Shown: one piece after another, positions 1 to 5,498 of the stretch
Layout of the letters: each line of letters begins with the position of its first letter
How positions within the stretch are numbered: position 1 is the first letter of the stretch
From: Alphaproteobacteria bacterium
GTDB lineage: Bacteria > Pseudomonadota > Alphaproteobacteria > Rickettsiales > UBA998
Length of the DNA: 10,022 nucleotides
NCBI GenBank assembly: GCA_021730835.1
Contig: JAKFYP010000026.1
Span: forward strand, 1-10,022
Reading direction: 5' to 3'
The notes under the pieces: generated by a model
Databases searched by the model: none
Told to the model about the DNA's origin: nothing
What the model saw: the letters and a program-made list of their open reading frames with translations, nothing else
Translations under genes and position numbers: made by a program

Positions 1-507
1 AATCATCTTATCGGGATCGGTCACCGTGCCGTTATCTTCCGAGTCGCCTTTTTTGATATTATCAACGAATTCCATGCCCTCAACCACGCGGCCCCAAGCC
101 GTATATTGCTTATCCAGAAAACGGGCATCGTCGAACACGATGAAAAACTGGCTGTCGGCGCTGTCCGGGTCGGTGGCGCGGGCCATCGAAACCGTGCCGC
201 GCACATGCGGTTCATCGTTGAATTCCGCCTTGAGGTGATTGCCTGAGCCGCCTGTGCCCGTGCCGGTCGGATCGCCGGTCTGGGCCATGAACCCGTCAAT
301 CACCCGGTGAAAGACAAGCCCGTCATAGAATTTCTGGCGCACCAGTTCCTTGATGCGTGACACATGGTTGGGGGCTTTCTCGGGCAGCAATTCAATGACC
401 ACCCGGCCATCCTTGAGTTGCAAATATAATGTGTTTTCCAAGTCACGGGCCTCCGCCTGATTGAACATGAACAACGCGCAAAACGCTAACAAGAATTTTT
501 TGAACAT
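1..507 (-). CDS. Secreted cyclophilin-type peptidyl-prolyl cis-trans isomerase (3' end cut off by window)
   Basis: Catalyses cis-trans isomerisation of X-Pro bonds, here probably in the periplasm. The first 20 residues form a signal peptide: MFKK, a hydrophobic core, then QAEA with likely cleavage before Arg21. The mature part carries the cyclophilin core: FHRVIDGFMAQTGDP (Arg68, Phe73 and Gln76 correspond to active-site residues of the family), then GTVSMARATDPDSADSQFFI and the Tyr-Thr-Ala-Trp-Gly-Arg-Val strand. 169 codons are visible with no stop, so only a short C-terminal piece is missing. The ATG at 507-505 has a GAAAGG Shine-Dalgarno at about 517-522. The gene starts 37 nt after the bfr stop on the same strand, so it may be read through from the bfd-bfr unit; I see no terminator between them. 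Family assignment is firm; subtype (PpiA-like) is inferred. Confidence 0.95.
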   Translation of the reverse strand, partial: MFKKFLLAFCALFMFNQAEARDLENTLYLQLKDGRVVIELLPEKAPNHVSRIKELVRQKFYDGLVFHRVIDGFMAQTGDPTGTGTGGSGNHLKAEFNDEPHVRGTVSMARATDPDSADSQFFIVFDDARFLDKQYTAWGRVVEGMEFVDNIKKGDSEDNGTVTDPDKMI

Positions 508-544
508 ATAAAGATGCCTTTCAGATTAGGTGATTGTGTCATTG

Positions 545-1003
545 TTATAGCTGTGCCTGAAGGTAATTTTCAAGCCCCATCGCTTTTATCAGGCCAAGCT
601 GGGCTTCGAGCCACTCCATATGCTGCTCTTCGCTCTCTAAAATCGCCTCAATCAGGTTGATGCTCGTCGGGTCGCCCTCGCAGGCCGCATGCGCCGCCAG
701 CAGGTCGGCCCGCGCCTTTTTCTCCAGCGTGTAATCGGCTTCCAGCATCTCTTTCGCATTCTCACCCACTGACATTTTACCGATCTCCTGCAAATTCGGT
801 AAACCACCGATCATCAGGATACGCTGCACCAGCGCATCGGCGTGCTTCATCTCGTCCACCGACTCCTCATATTCCTTTTCGGCCAGTTTGCTATAGCCCA
901 GATGCCGCAGCATCCGCGCATGCAGGAAATACTGGTTGATGGCGGTCAGTTCGTTGGTCAGCAGGATATTGAGGTGGCGCACCACCGGATTACTCTTGGC
1001 CAT
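545..1003 (-). CDS. bfr: Bacterioferritin
   Basis: Haem-containing 24-mer iron-storage protein that oxidises Fe(II) and stores Fe(III) in the cytoplasm. The 152-residue protein has the usual family length. Ferroxidase ligands are all visible: Glu18 (TNELTAINQYF), Glu51 and His54 (DEMKHAD), Glu94 (TLEKKA), and Glu125 and His128 (ESEEQH), the last two shifted by two relative to E. coli numbering. The haem ligand Met52 is present, and the C-terminus ENYLQAQL is typical. The ATG at 1003-1001 has an AGGA Shine-Dalgarno at 1011-1014, seven nt upstream. It lies 47 nt downstream of bfd on the same strand, the classic bfd-bfr pairing in which Bfd reduces the core to release iron. Confidence 0.98.
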   Translation of the reverse strand: MAKSNPVVRHLNILLTNELTAINQYFLHARMLRHLGYSKLAEKEYEESVDEMKHADALVQRILMIGGLPNLQEIGKMSVGENAKEMLEADYTLEKKARADLLAAHAACEGDPTSINLIEAILESEEQHMEWLEAQLGLIKAMGLENYLQAQL

Positions 1004-1050
1004 GATGTGTTCCTGAGATTATGAGAGAAGGAGAAGTATAAGTGAGGGAA

Positions 1051-1248
1051 TCAGGCTTGGCAAGCAGGCTGGCGAATATGAGAAGCAACCAGCGGCGTCA
1101 GTAGCCGCGCCTCGACATCGCAGGCGCATTTCCCGCACATCAGGCGGCAATCCAGCATGGCGTAGGCCTGCTCGACCGAGCATGCCCCCTCGGCGATGGC
1201 TTCGCATACATCGGTGTCTTTAAGGCCGTTACAGATACAAGCGTACAT
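1051..1248 (-). CDS. bfd: Bacterioferritin-associated [2Fe-2S] ferredoxin
   Basis: Small ferredoxin that docks on bacterioferritin and passes electrons to the stored ferric core so that iron can be mobilised. The 65-residue protein starts MYACICNG and has the Bfd cluster pattern Cys4-x-Cys6 ... Cys38-x2-Cys41 (the second pair in LMCGKCAC), matching the BFD-like Fe-S domain. Extra cysteines at 15, 23, 34, 43 and 63 are not expected cluster ligands. The start ATG 1248-1246 has only a weak AAGAG Shine-Dalgarno just upstream. An alternative frame over the same DNA (1019-1207) has no family features and is rejected. The upstream region holds Fur-like palindromes, which fits the known repression of bfd by Fur in other bacteria; regulation here is inferred. 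Confidence 0.95.
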   Translation of the reverse strand: MYACICNGLKDTDVCEAIAEGACSVEQAYAMLDCRLMCGKCACDVEARLLTPLVASHIRQPACQA

Positions 1249-1311
1249 AAGCTCTTTTTCTTGGGGGCGATCGCCCGGTTATTTTTTTATTTATAGTCTT
1301 TTCCAATTAAT

Positions 1312-1331
1312 CTGATTCTCAGAATAATCAG
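1312..1331. promoter_or_regulatory. Second palindromic, iron-box-like site in the bfd leader
   Basis: CTGATTCTCAGAATAATCAG has matching outer arms CTGATT/AATCAG and contains the perfect odd palindrome ATTCTCAGAAT (1315-1325). Scored by eye against the Fur 7-1-7 pattern TGATAATNATTATCA, about 10 of 14 positions agree. On the minus strand it lies just upstream of a TATAAA box (1290-1295), about 65 nt before the bfd start, so it could regulate a second, proximal promoter. The regulator (Fur, Irr or an Rrf2-type protein) cannot be told from this. Confidence 0.4.
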
Positions 1332-1339
1332 GTGTTCAA

Positions 1340-1377
1340 GCGCCACGCAGGCTTGCGCCGCATGGGCGGCGGGGCGC
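1340..1377. other. GC-rich nested stem-loop in the bfd 5' leader
   Basis: Inside an AT-rich gap, this short GC-rich block folds on itself. The inner stem CGCCGC (1356-1361) pairs with GCGGCG (1366-1371) over an ATGG loop. Flanking GCGCC (1340-1344) pairs with GGCGC (1373-1377), or TGCGCC (1354-1359) pairs with GGCGCA (1373-1378) instead. No U-tract follows on either strand, so it is not an ordinary intrinsic terminator. It would lie within the leader RNA made from the promoter at 1437-1465. Confidence 0.45.
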
Positions 1378-1389
1378 AGTCGCACCCTG

Positions 1390-1428
1390 TATGGTATTTC
1401 CGAACCAAAATAATTCAGAAATACCATA
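1390..1428. repeat. Perfect 11-bp inverted repeat at the predicted 5' end of the bfd transcript
   Basis: TATGGTATTTC (1390-1400) and GAAATACCATA (1418-1428) are exact reverse complements separated by 17 nt. On the minus strand the repeat begins one or two nt after the predicted start site near 1430. It would therefore form a stem-loop at the very 5' end of the bfd-bfr RNA, or serve as a DNA operator. The stem is AT-rich with no U-tract on the minus strand, so it is a poor candidate for an rnhA terminator. Confidence 0.6.
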
Positions 1429-1436
1429 TTCCATTA

Positions 1437-1465
1437 ATTATAACGGGATTAAGGTGAAAATGCAA
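1437..1465 (-). promoter_or_regulatory. Sigma70-like promoter for bfd-bfr
   Basis: On the minus strand, TTGCAT (-35, 1465-1460) is followed by exactly 17 nt and a perfect TATAAT (-10, 1442-1437). Transcription would start near 1430, giving a leader of about 180 nt before bfd. The -35 hexamer overlaps the Fur-like palindrome at 1461-1481, a standard repression geometry. Confidence 0.7.
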
Positions 1466-1481
1466 GTCATTCTCATTTGCA
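1461..1481. promoter_or_regulatory. Fur box-like palindrome overlapping the bfd -35 element
   Basis: The core GCAAGTCATTCTCATTTGC (1462-1480) is flanked by T and A, so that TGCAA and TTGCA form the outer arms. On the minus strand it contains AATGAGAATGA, the central motif of many Fur boxes. By eye 12 of 19 positions match the GATAATGATAATCATTATC consensus. The site covers the first bases of the -35 hexamer of a strong minus-strand promoter. Binding by Fur is inferred from similarity and from the iron role of the downstream genes. Confidence 0.6.
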
Positions 1482-1495
1482 GGCAAACACGCCTC

Positions 1496-1927
1496 TCAGC
1501 GGGAAATTGCGGCGCGGGCGAGGGCATCGGCGCGCTCGTTCATCGGATGCCCGTCATGGCCCCTGACCCAGTGCCAGTCTATTTTGTGCCGCCGTGCCGC
1601 CTCAAGCAATGCCTGCCATAGATCGGCGTTCTTCACCGGTTTTTTATCGGCGGTTTTCCAGCCCCGGCGCTGCCAGTTATGAATCCACTCGGTGATCCCT
1701 TTGCGTACATATTCGCTATCGGTATAAAGCGCGATTTCACAAGGTTGCTTCAGGCAGTTCAGTGCTTCAATCGCGGCGGTCAACTCCATGCGGTTATTGG
1801 TGGTGGCAGGCTCGCCGCCGGAGATTTCCTTCTCCGTACCGCGGCAGATGAGTATCGCACCCCAGCCACCGGGGCCGGGATTGCCCGAGCATGCGCCGTC
1901 CGTGTAGATGATGACGCCGTGCTTCAT
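1496..1927 (-). CDS. rnhA: Ribonuclease HI
   Basis: Cleaves the RNA strand of RNA-DNA hybrids (R-loops, Okazaki primers) in the cytoplasm. The 143-residue protein has the complete catalytic set at the same numbering as the E. coli enzyme: Asp10 (YTDGACSGNPGPGGWG), Glu48 (NNRMELTA), Asp70 (YTDSEYV), His124 (VRGHDGHP) and Asp134 (NERADALA). The basic handle region IHNWQRRGWKTADKKPVKNADLW is present, marking the bacterial type I subclass. Its ATG overlaps the thrB stop in an ATGA arrangement, so translation is probably coupled to thrB. The thrB-rnhA order is a common alphaproteobacterial arrangement. Confidence 0.98.
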   Translation of the reverse strand: MKHGVIIYTDGACSGNPGPGGWGAILICRGTEKEISGGEPATTNNRMELTAAIEALNCLKQPCEIALYTDSEYVRKGITEWIHNWQRRGWKTADKKPVKNADLWQALLEAARRHKIDWHWVRGHDGHPMNERADALARAAISR

Positions 1928-2895
1928 AGCCCGTACTCCCCGTGATGGCGCACCTGCTGATGAAATTGCAGCTTGCGGTAATATTCCATCGGGTCGTGCG
2001 GGATAACCAACGCGCCGGTCTGCGGAAATATCAGATCATGGGCGCGGGTAAGCAGGAAGCGTAGCGCCGCTCCCCGGCAGAGGATAGGCAGGGCTTCGAG
2101 TTCCTGCGGCCCAATTGGCCTGACGGTATGATAGGCGTTAAGCAAAATTCCTGCCTTGGTGATATTGAATTCCGTTCCCTGCTCAAAGCACCATGCGTTG
2201 AGTACAATCGCCAACTCGTATAAGAACAGGTCGTTGCAGGCGAAATAAAAATCAATCACACCGCTCAGGCTGTCGCCTTTGAAGAAAACATTATCGGGGA
2301 ATAAATCGGCGTGGATGACTCCCTCGGGCAGATGCGTTGGCCAGCGTTCCGCGAGCCAGACGAATTCATCGGTGAGCATCCGGCTGAGGTCAGAGGCTAT
2401 TTCATCGGCTTGCGCTCCAATTTTGCCGATGAGTTTGTGCCAGCCTGCTACGGAAAGCCCATTCTCTCGCCGCAGGGTGAATCCTTCGGCGGCAAGGTGC
2501 ATGCGCGCCAGCCAGCCGCCGACCTCACGGATATGTGCGTTACCGATACGCCGCACACTTTGTCCCTCAAGAAAGGTTACGATAGCGGCTTTTTTGTCTC
2601 GTATGCCGATGAACTGCTGGCTGTCCTTGGTTTTTAGCGGGAGTGGACAGGGAATGCCCTTGCCATGCAGATGCTCCATCATGCCAAGGTAGAAGGGCAG
2701 CTTGTCGGTATCCACCCGTTGTTCATAGATGGTCAGGATGCTGCGTTTTTTTTTGCTTTTCTTTTTTGTGTCAAAAAAATAATTGCTGTTTTCCACACCT
2801 TGCGCGATTTCGGTAGCCGCCAGAAATTCACCAAGCCCATAGGCATCGGTAATGCTTTTGAATTCCTCCTCGCTCAGTCGTGTATAGACAGCCAT
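1924..2895 (-). CDS. thrB: Homoserine kinase, protein-kinase/APH fold (ThrB2 type)
   Basis: Phosphorylates L-homoserine to O-phosphohomoserine in threonine synthesis. The 323-residue protein belongs to the aminoglycoside-phosphotransferase-like homoserine kinases, not the GHMP family. Visible landmarks are the MAVYT start, GVENSNY (33-39) in the nucleotide-binding hairpin, the catalytic-loop motif HADLFPDN (His195, Asp197, Asn202) and the metal-binding Asp215-Phe216. An upstream in-frame ATG at 2943 exists, but the ATG at 2895 has a GGAG Shine-Dalgarno at 2904-2907 with 8-nt spacing and gives the family-typical N-terminus. Residues 44-51 read KKKSKKKR, an unusual lysine cluster encoded by A-runs between two strands of the N-lobe. 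In many relatives ispH precedes thrB; here it does not. Confidence 0.95.
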   Translation of the reverse strand: MAVYTRLSEEEFKSITDAYGLGEFLAATEIAQGVENSNYFFDTKKKSKKKRSILTIYEQRVDTDKLPFYLGMMEHLHGKGIPCPLPLKTKDSQQFIGIRDKKAAIVTFLEGQSVRRIGNAHIREVGGWLARMHLAAEGFTLRRENGLSVAGWHKLIGKIGAQADEIASDLSRMLTDEFVWLAERWPTHLPEGVIHADLFPDNVFFKGDSLSGVIDFYFACNDLFLYELAIVLNAWCFEQGTEFNITKAGILLNAYHTVRPIGPQELEALPILCRGAALRFLLTRAHDLIFPQTGALVIPHDPMEYYRKLQFHQQVRHHGEYGL

Positions 2896-3089
2896 GCACA
2901 TTGCTCCTGCGCGGGAGGATAACCGGATCGAACGGTGATGCAATAAGTATTGCGCACGCTAAGTTTGCGGTTGCACAATTTTTGACACCATACTACAACT
3001 ATAGCAACCGTCGGGCCGCATCATGCAGCTCATCACGCGGGAATAACGCCAACCATCGCATAACCCTTTAGCATGATCAGGAGAATTTC

Positions 3090-3815
3090 ATGTTTCGTCG
3101 TAAGGAAGAGGGCTTTGATTTCGATTCAGATTCAGAGGAGAATACCATGAACGAAAATACAGGATCACAGTCGGCCATGCAGCCGCATAATAACGAAGAA
3201 AACCGTAGCCAGCTTCAGGGCCGTGCGCCGTCGGCATCCGCTGCCCCGGCCTATCGCCCGGTCGCAGGCGTCAGCCCGGTCGGCGGCATGCAGCAGGCGG
3301 CGGCTCCGGCATACTCTCCGGCTCGCCCCGTTGCTCCCCCTTCCAAGCCGATGGGTTCCGCTCCCGGCGCTTCGCCGTCCGCCTCGGGCATGGGGGCGAA
3401 AGGCGGCAAACGCATCCTGACGGTTGGGAATGATATTCTGCTGAAAGGGGAAATCGCTACTTGCGATCGTCTTGTCATTGAAGGCGAAGTGGACGCCAAG
3501 CTCAAGGATGTGCATACGGTTGAAATTGCCGAGACCGGTTCTTTTAAGGGCACAGCCCAGATTCAGGATGCGGAAATCAGCGGTTTGTTTGAGGGAACGC
3601 TGGTGGTGCGCAATCGCCTGACAATCTATTCGACCGGCAAGGTACGCGGAAAAATTTCTTACGGCGAAGTCGAAATTGAGCGTGGTGGGCAACTCACCGG
3701 CGAGATCAATATTCAGGGATCGGATTCTTCTTCATCCGCTCCCGGCTCTTCCTCTTCCTCCTCTTCCTCTCCTTCCGCGCATGGCGTGAAGACACCGAAG
3801 AAAGAAGCCGCCTGA
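3090..3815 (+). CDS. Bactofilin (polymer-forming cytoskeletal protein)
   Basis: Bactofilins self-assemble without nucleotides into filaments or membrane-bound sheets and act as scaffolds in morphogenesis and polar organisation. The 241-residue protein has three parts. The N-terminus (1-~105) is disordered and rich in Ala, Pro and Ser, beginning with acidic/basic MFRRKEEGFDFDSDSEE. The bactofilin beta-helix (~107-211) follows: ILTVGNDILLKGEI, LVIEGEVDAKL, GSFKGTAQIQDAEISG, GKVRGKISYGEVEIERGGQLTG. The tail is serine-rich with a basic end (KTPKKEAA), encoded by TCTTCC-like repeats at about 3725-3775. AGGAG (3079-3083) precedes the ATG by six nt. A second ATG (3147, codon 20) has an equally good GAGGAG (3135-3140), so a 222-residue form is possible. 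No M23 peptidase neighbour, a frequent bactofilin partner, is visible. Confidence 0.93.
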   Translation: MFRRKEEGFDFDSDSEENTMNENTGSQSAMQPHNNEENRSQLQGRAPSASAAPAYRPVAGVSPVGGMQQAAAPAYSPARPVAPPSKPMGSAPGASPSASGMGAKGGKRILTVGNDILLKGEIATCDRLVIEGEVDAKLKDVHTVEIAETGSFKGTAQIQDAEISGLFEGTLVVRNRLTIYSTGKVRGKISYGEVEIERGGQLTGEINIQGSDSSSSAPGSSSSSSSSPSAHGVKTPKKEAA

Positions 3816-3833
3816 TTTGATTTTCTCTGATGA

Positions 3834-3866
3834 AAAGGGGGGCAAGCATATGCTCCCCTTTCTCTT
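3834..3866 (+). terminator. Intrinsic terminator of the bactofilin gene
   Basis: AAAGGGGGGCA (3834-3844) pairs with TGCTCCCCTTT (3851-3861), 11 bp with one G-U pair, over a six-nt loop, 18 nt after the stop codon. It is followed by the pyrimidine-rich CTCTT. The G-rich stem and placement make it a convincing terminator, though the U-tract is imperfect. Confidence 0.75.
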
Positions 3867-3903
3867 GCATAGAGAGAAATTTGCAGAGTAACAGGCGATC
3901 ATA

Positions 3904-3956
3904 GGCCTTGTTGCATAGTTATGTTTTCATTGAGGCATATTCATCGCGGATTTTTG
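3904..3956. mobile_element. Possible solo IS end or relic
   Basis: GGCCTTGTTGCATAG (3904-3918) resembles the terminal inverted repeat of IS903-like IS5-family elements (GGCTTTGTTGAATA). The following bases (3918-3956: GTTAT, a T-run, GGCATATTCATCGC, ATTTTT) parallel the DNA just downstream of the transposase stop at 9906-9935 (GTTAT, T-run, GGCTCATTTCATCGC, ATTTTT). No transposase coding is attached here and no opposite end is found before the next gene, so at most this is a fragment. The element resemblance is from memory and uncertain. Confidence 0.3.
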
Positions 3957-4059
3957 CCGTTAAGGCATCTCGGGATGCCCTGACAAAGCGGCAGGATTGT
4001 CGTTTGGAAGCTTCTTAAGTGCCGAAGCCGGATGTCTCAGGTTATGAGTCTTTTTCTGG

Positions 4060-4686
4060 TTAGTATTGCTCTGTTCTGGTAATCTCTCCCTGTTTCTCGG
4101 CTGTTTCAGGGTTAAGATTCAACTGCTGTACCTTCCGGTAAAGTGTGGTGCGCCCGATCCCCAACCGCCTTGCGATGTCGCTGCGTGAATCCCGTGAATA
4201 GGTCAGGGCAAAGCAGTAGATTTCCCGCTCAATGTCGTTGAGAGAACGTAAATTACCATGCCGGTCAAGCAGCCGCACCGAATGCTCCGCATCAGCGGCT
4301 TGTCCCCGCAGCCGCTGGAAATCCAGAGCGTTTTTCAGGGTGCGCTCCAGTCGCAGGCGCGAGGCTTTATGCGGCAGAAAATCATGTGCCCCGGCTTCCA
4401 TCGCCTCGCGTAGCCGATCAGAATCCGCTTCCTCGCACAGCACGATCACCGCCAGCGACGGGCAGATATGCCGCATGGTGCGGATAATATGGCCGCTTGG
4501 AAAATCCCGGGTGGATATGTCAATCAGGATCAGATCGGGTTGAGGGTTACGGCACGAGAGCAACCGGTTCAGCGCCGGGTTGATGGCATCGTATTCCATA
4601 CACTCGCAGGCAAGGATATTCCTGAGTGCCGTGGCGAACTCGCTGCGCCTTGGTATTTCGGAGTCAATAAGCAATAATGAAGGCAT
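4060..4686 (-). CDS. Receiver-like domain plus Fis-type HTH regulator, without AAA+ domain
   Basis: A 208-residue DNA-binding regulator of unknown target. Residues 1-~120 resemble a response-regulator receiver: MPSLLLIDSE (acidic patch Asp8), PDLILIDIS (Asp56 at the phosphoacceptor position) and AGAHDFLPHKAS. The usual Thr/Ser is Cys84 and the conserved Lys is displaced (His106-Lys107), so phosphorylation may be weak or absent. Residues ~149-191 form a Fis-type helix-turn-helix (SDIARRLGIGRTTLYRKVQQL), as at the end of NtrC-family activators, but the sigma54 AAA+ module between is missing. The frame extends upstream to 4917, but a promoter at 4720-4748 puts the start site downstream of that, and the receiver begins at 4686. 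No clear Shine-Dalgarno precedes this ATG. It is divergent from the two membrane-protein genes and may control them (inferred). Confidence 0.75.
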   Translation of the reverse strand: MPSLLLIDSEIPRRSEFATALRNILACECMEYDAINPALNRLLSCRNPQPDLILIDISTRDFPSGHIIRTMRHICPSLAVIVLCEEADSDRLREAMEAGAHDFLPHKASRLRLERTLKNALDFQRLRGQAADAEHSVRLLDRHGNLRSLNDIEREIYCFALTYSRDSRSDIARRLGIGRTTLYRKVQQLNLNPETAEKQGEITRTEQY

Positions 4687-4719
4687 GCACGCTATGATTG
4701 TTGTTTCTGTTCTTATGCA

Positions 4720-4748
4720 ACTATAAAAAAGCAATATTAAGAGATCAA
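4720..4748 (-). promoter_or_regulatory. Promoter of the Fis-type regulator
   Basis: On the minus strand TTGATC (4748-4743), a 17-nt spacer and TATAGT (4725-4720) form a good sigma70-like promoter. The start would be near 4713, about 27 nt before the ATG at 4686. This supports the short form of the protein over the longer open frame. Confidence 0.6.
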
Positions 4749-4979
4749 CCTTTTCAGGGTGCTTCTGTCCATCCTTACACGGATAAATTGAAAAATTGAT
4801 AATTTTGTCGTTTTTTGTTCGGATTTTGATCCGGAGAATCTTAATTATCGGAGATGTGACCTGAAAACGGCGGATTCCTGCCTCTGCCATGTCAATTGTC
4901 ATCGAATCTTCACACACTTTTTTATGCGCCTGTGATACATTTATCCTACGGAATAACGTAGAAACTCAGAGTATGCCTC

Positions 4980-5492
4980 ATGGCAGAAGATACACTCGAT
5001 CCCGCTGAACTGGTTCGCTCCCGCGAAGATAACCCTACTTTCTCAGGGATTAAGGGTGCGCTGGGGCGTATTTTCAGCGCGAAAGGCGCAAACAATATGC
5101 TCGCCGCCGCGATGGCCGGGGTCATACTGGCCGGAGCCTGCCTGCTTGGCGGCGCGCTTTTTCCGGAGGCGATGGGATTTATCGCCAAGGGTGCCGGATT
5201 GAATTTCGCCATCGGCCTTCCGGCGACGCTGACCGGACTGGCGGTGGTCTTTAACGGAGCGGTAGGGGCGTTTAACGGGATTGATGACGCACGCGAAAAA
5301 AATGCCAAAATAGAAACGGTCGTAGCACGGGCGGAAACCGAGAAACAGATGGAAATGGCCGGTGCGGCTCCCCCGGTGCAGGTGCAGCCTCAAAGCCCGA
5401 CCAGTGTTGAAAAATTTACTCGCAAGGGTGTGCGGACATTTCAGGATCTGGTTGAGCATGGCCGGGATTCCGAATCCGAGATTTCAAGGTAG
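4980..5492 (+). CDS. Unknown glycine-rich two-helix membrane protein
   Basis: I do not recognise a family. The 170-residue product has a charged N-terminus (1-22), then GIKGALGRIF, then two hydrophobic glycine/alanine-rich stretches likely to span the membrane (~41-61 and ~72-96). These are followed by the motif GAFNGIDDAREKN (96-108) and a soluble, Gln/Pro-containing C-terminal tail ending in a charged segment. No signal-peptide cleavage site is evident. The ATG at 4980 has no strong Shine-Dalgarno. The next gene begins 6 nt after its stop, so the two are almost certainly one operon, and they share the post-helix motif, suggesting paralogy. The gene is divergent from the receiver-Fis regulator across a 293-nt gap. 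Confidence 0.7.
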   Translation: MAEDTLDPAELVRSREDNPTFSGIKGALGRIFSAKGANNMLAAAMAGVILAGACLLGGALFPEAMGFIAKGAGLNFAIGLPATLTGLAVVFNGAVGAFNGIDDAREKNAKIETVVARAETEKQMEMAGAAPPVQVQPQSPTSVEKFTRKGVRTFQDLVEHGRDSESEISR

Positions 5493-5498
5493 GTCACG

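Noticed and set aside
1019..1207. Open frame overlapping bfd on the same strand
   Set aside because: It is out of frame with the clear Bfd protein, has no recognisable motif and is biased in composition.
1265..1276. GGGCGATCGCCC palindrome near the bfd start, resembling the HIP1 core
   Set aside because: A single copy of a short palindrome; HIP1 is a cyanobacterial abundance signal and nothing else here suggests that lineage.
1391..1621. Plus-strand open frame overlapping the end of rnhA and the bfd promoter region
   Set aside because: It crosses the inverted repeat, promoter and Fur-like box, has no ribosome-binding site and overlaps rnhA in antisense.
2982..2987. TTGACA hexamer upstream of the bactofilin gene
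   Set aside because: A perfect -35 match, but no acceptable -10 box lies 16-18 nt downstream, so no promoter is claimed.
3165..3692. Long antisense open frame inside the bactofilin gene
   Set aside because: Its length follows from the composition of the sense gene; the sense frame has a clear bactofilin domain.
3964..3979. GGCATC-TCGG-GATGCC hairpin in the bactofilin-regulator gap
   Set aside because: Short stem without a T-run and without placement next to a gene end; it may be part of the suspected IS relic but adds no evidence.
4687..4917. N-terminal extension of the Fis-type regulator (start at 4917)
   Set aside because: The receiver fold starts at 4686, a good promoter at 4720-4748 lies inside the extension, and the extension is AT-rich with no domain.
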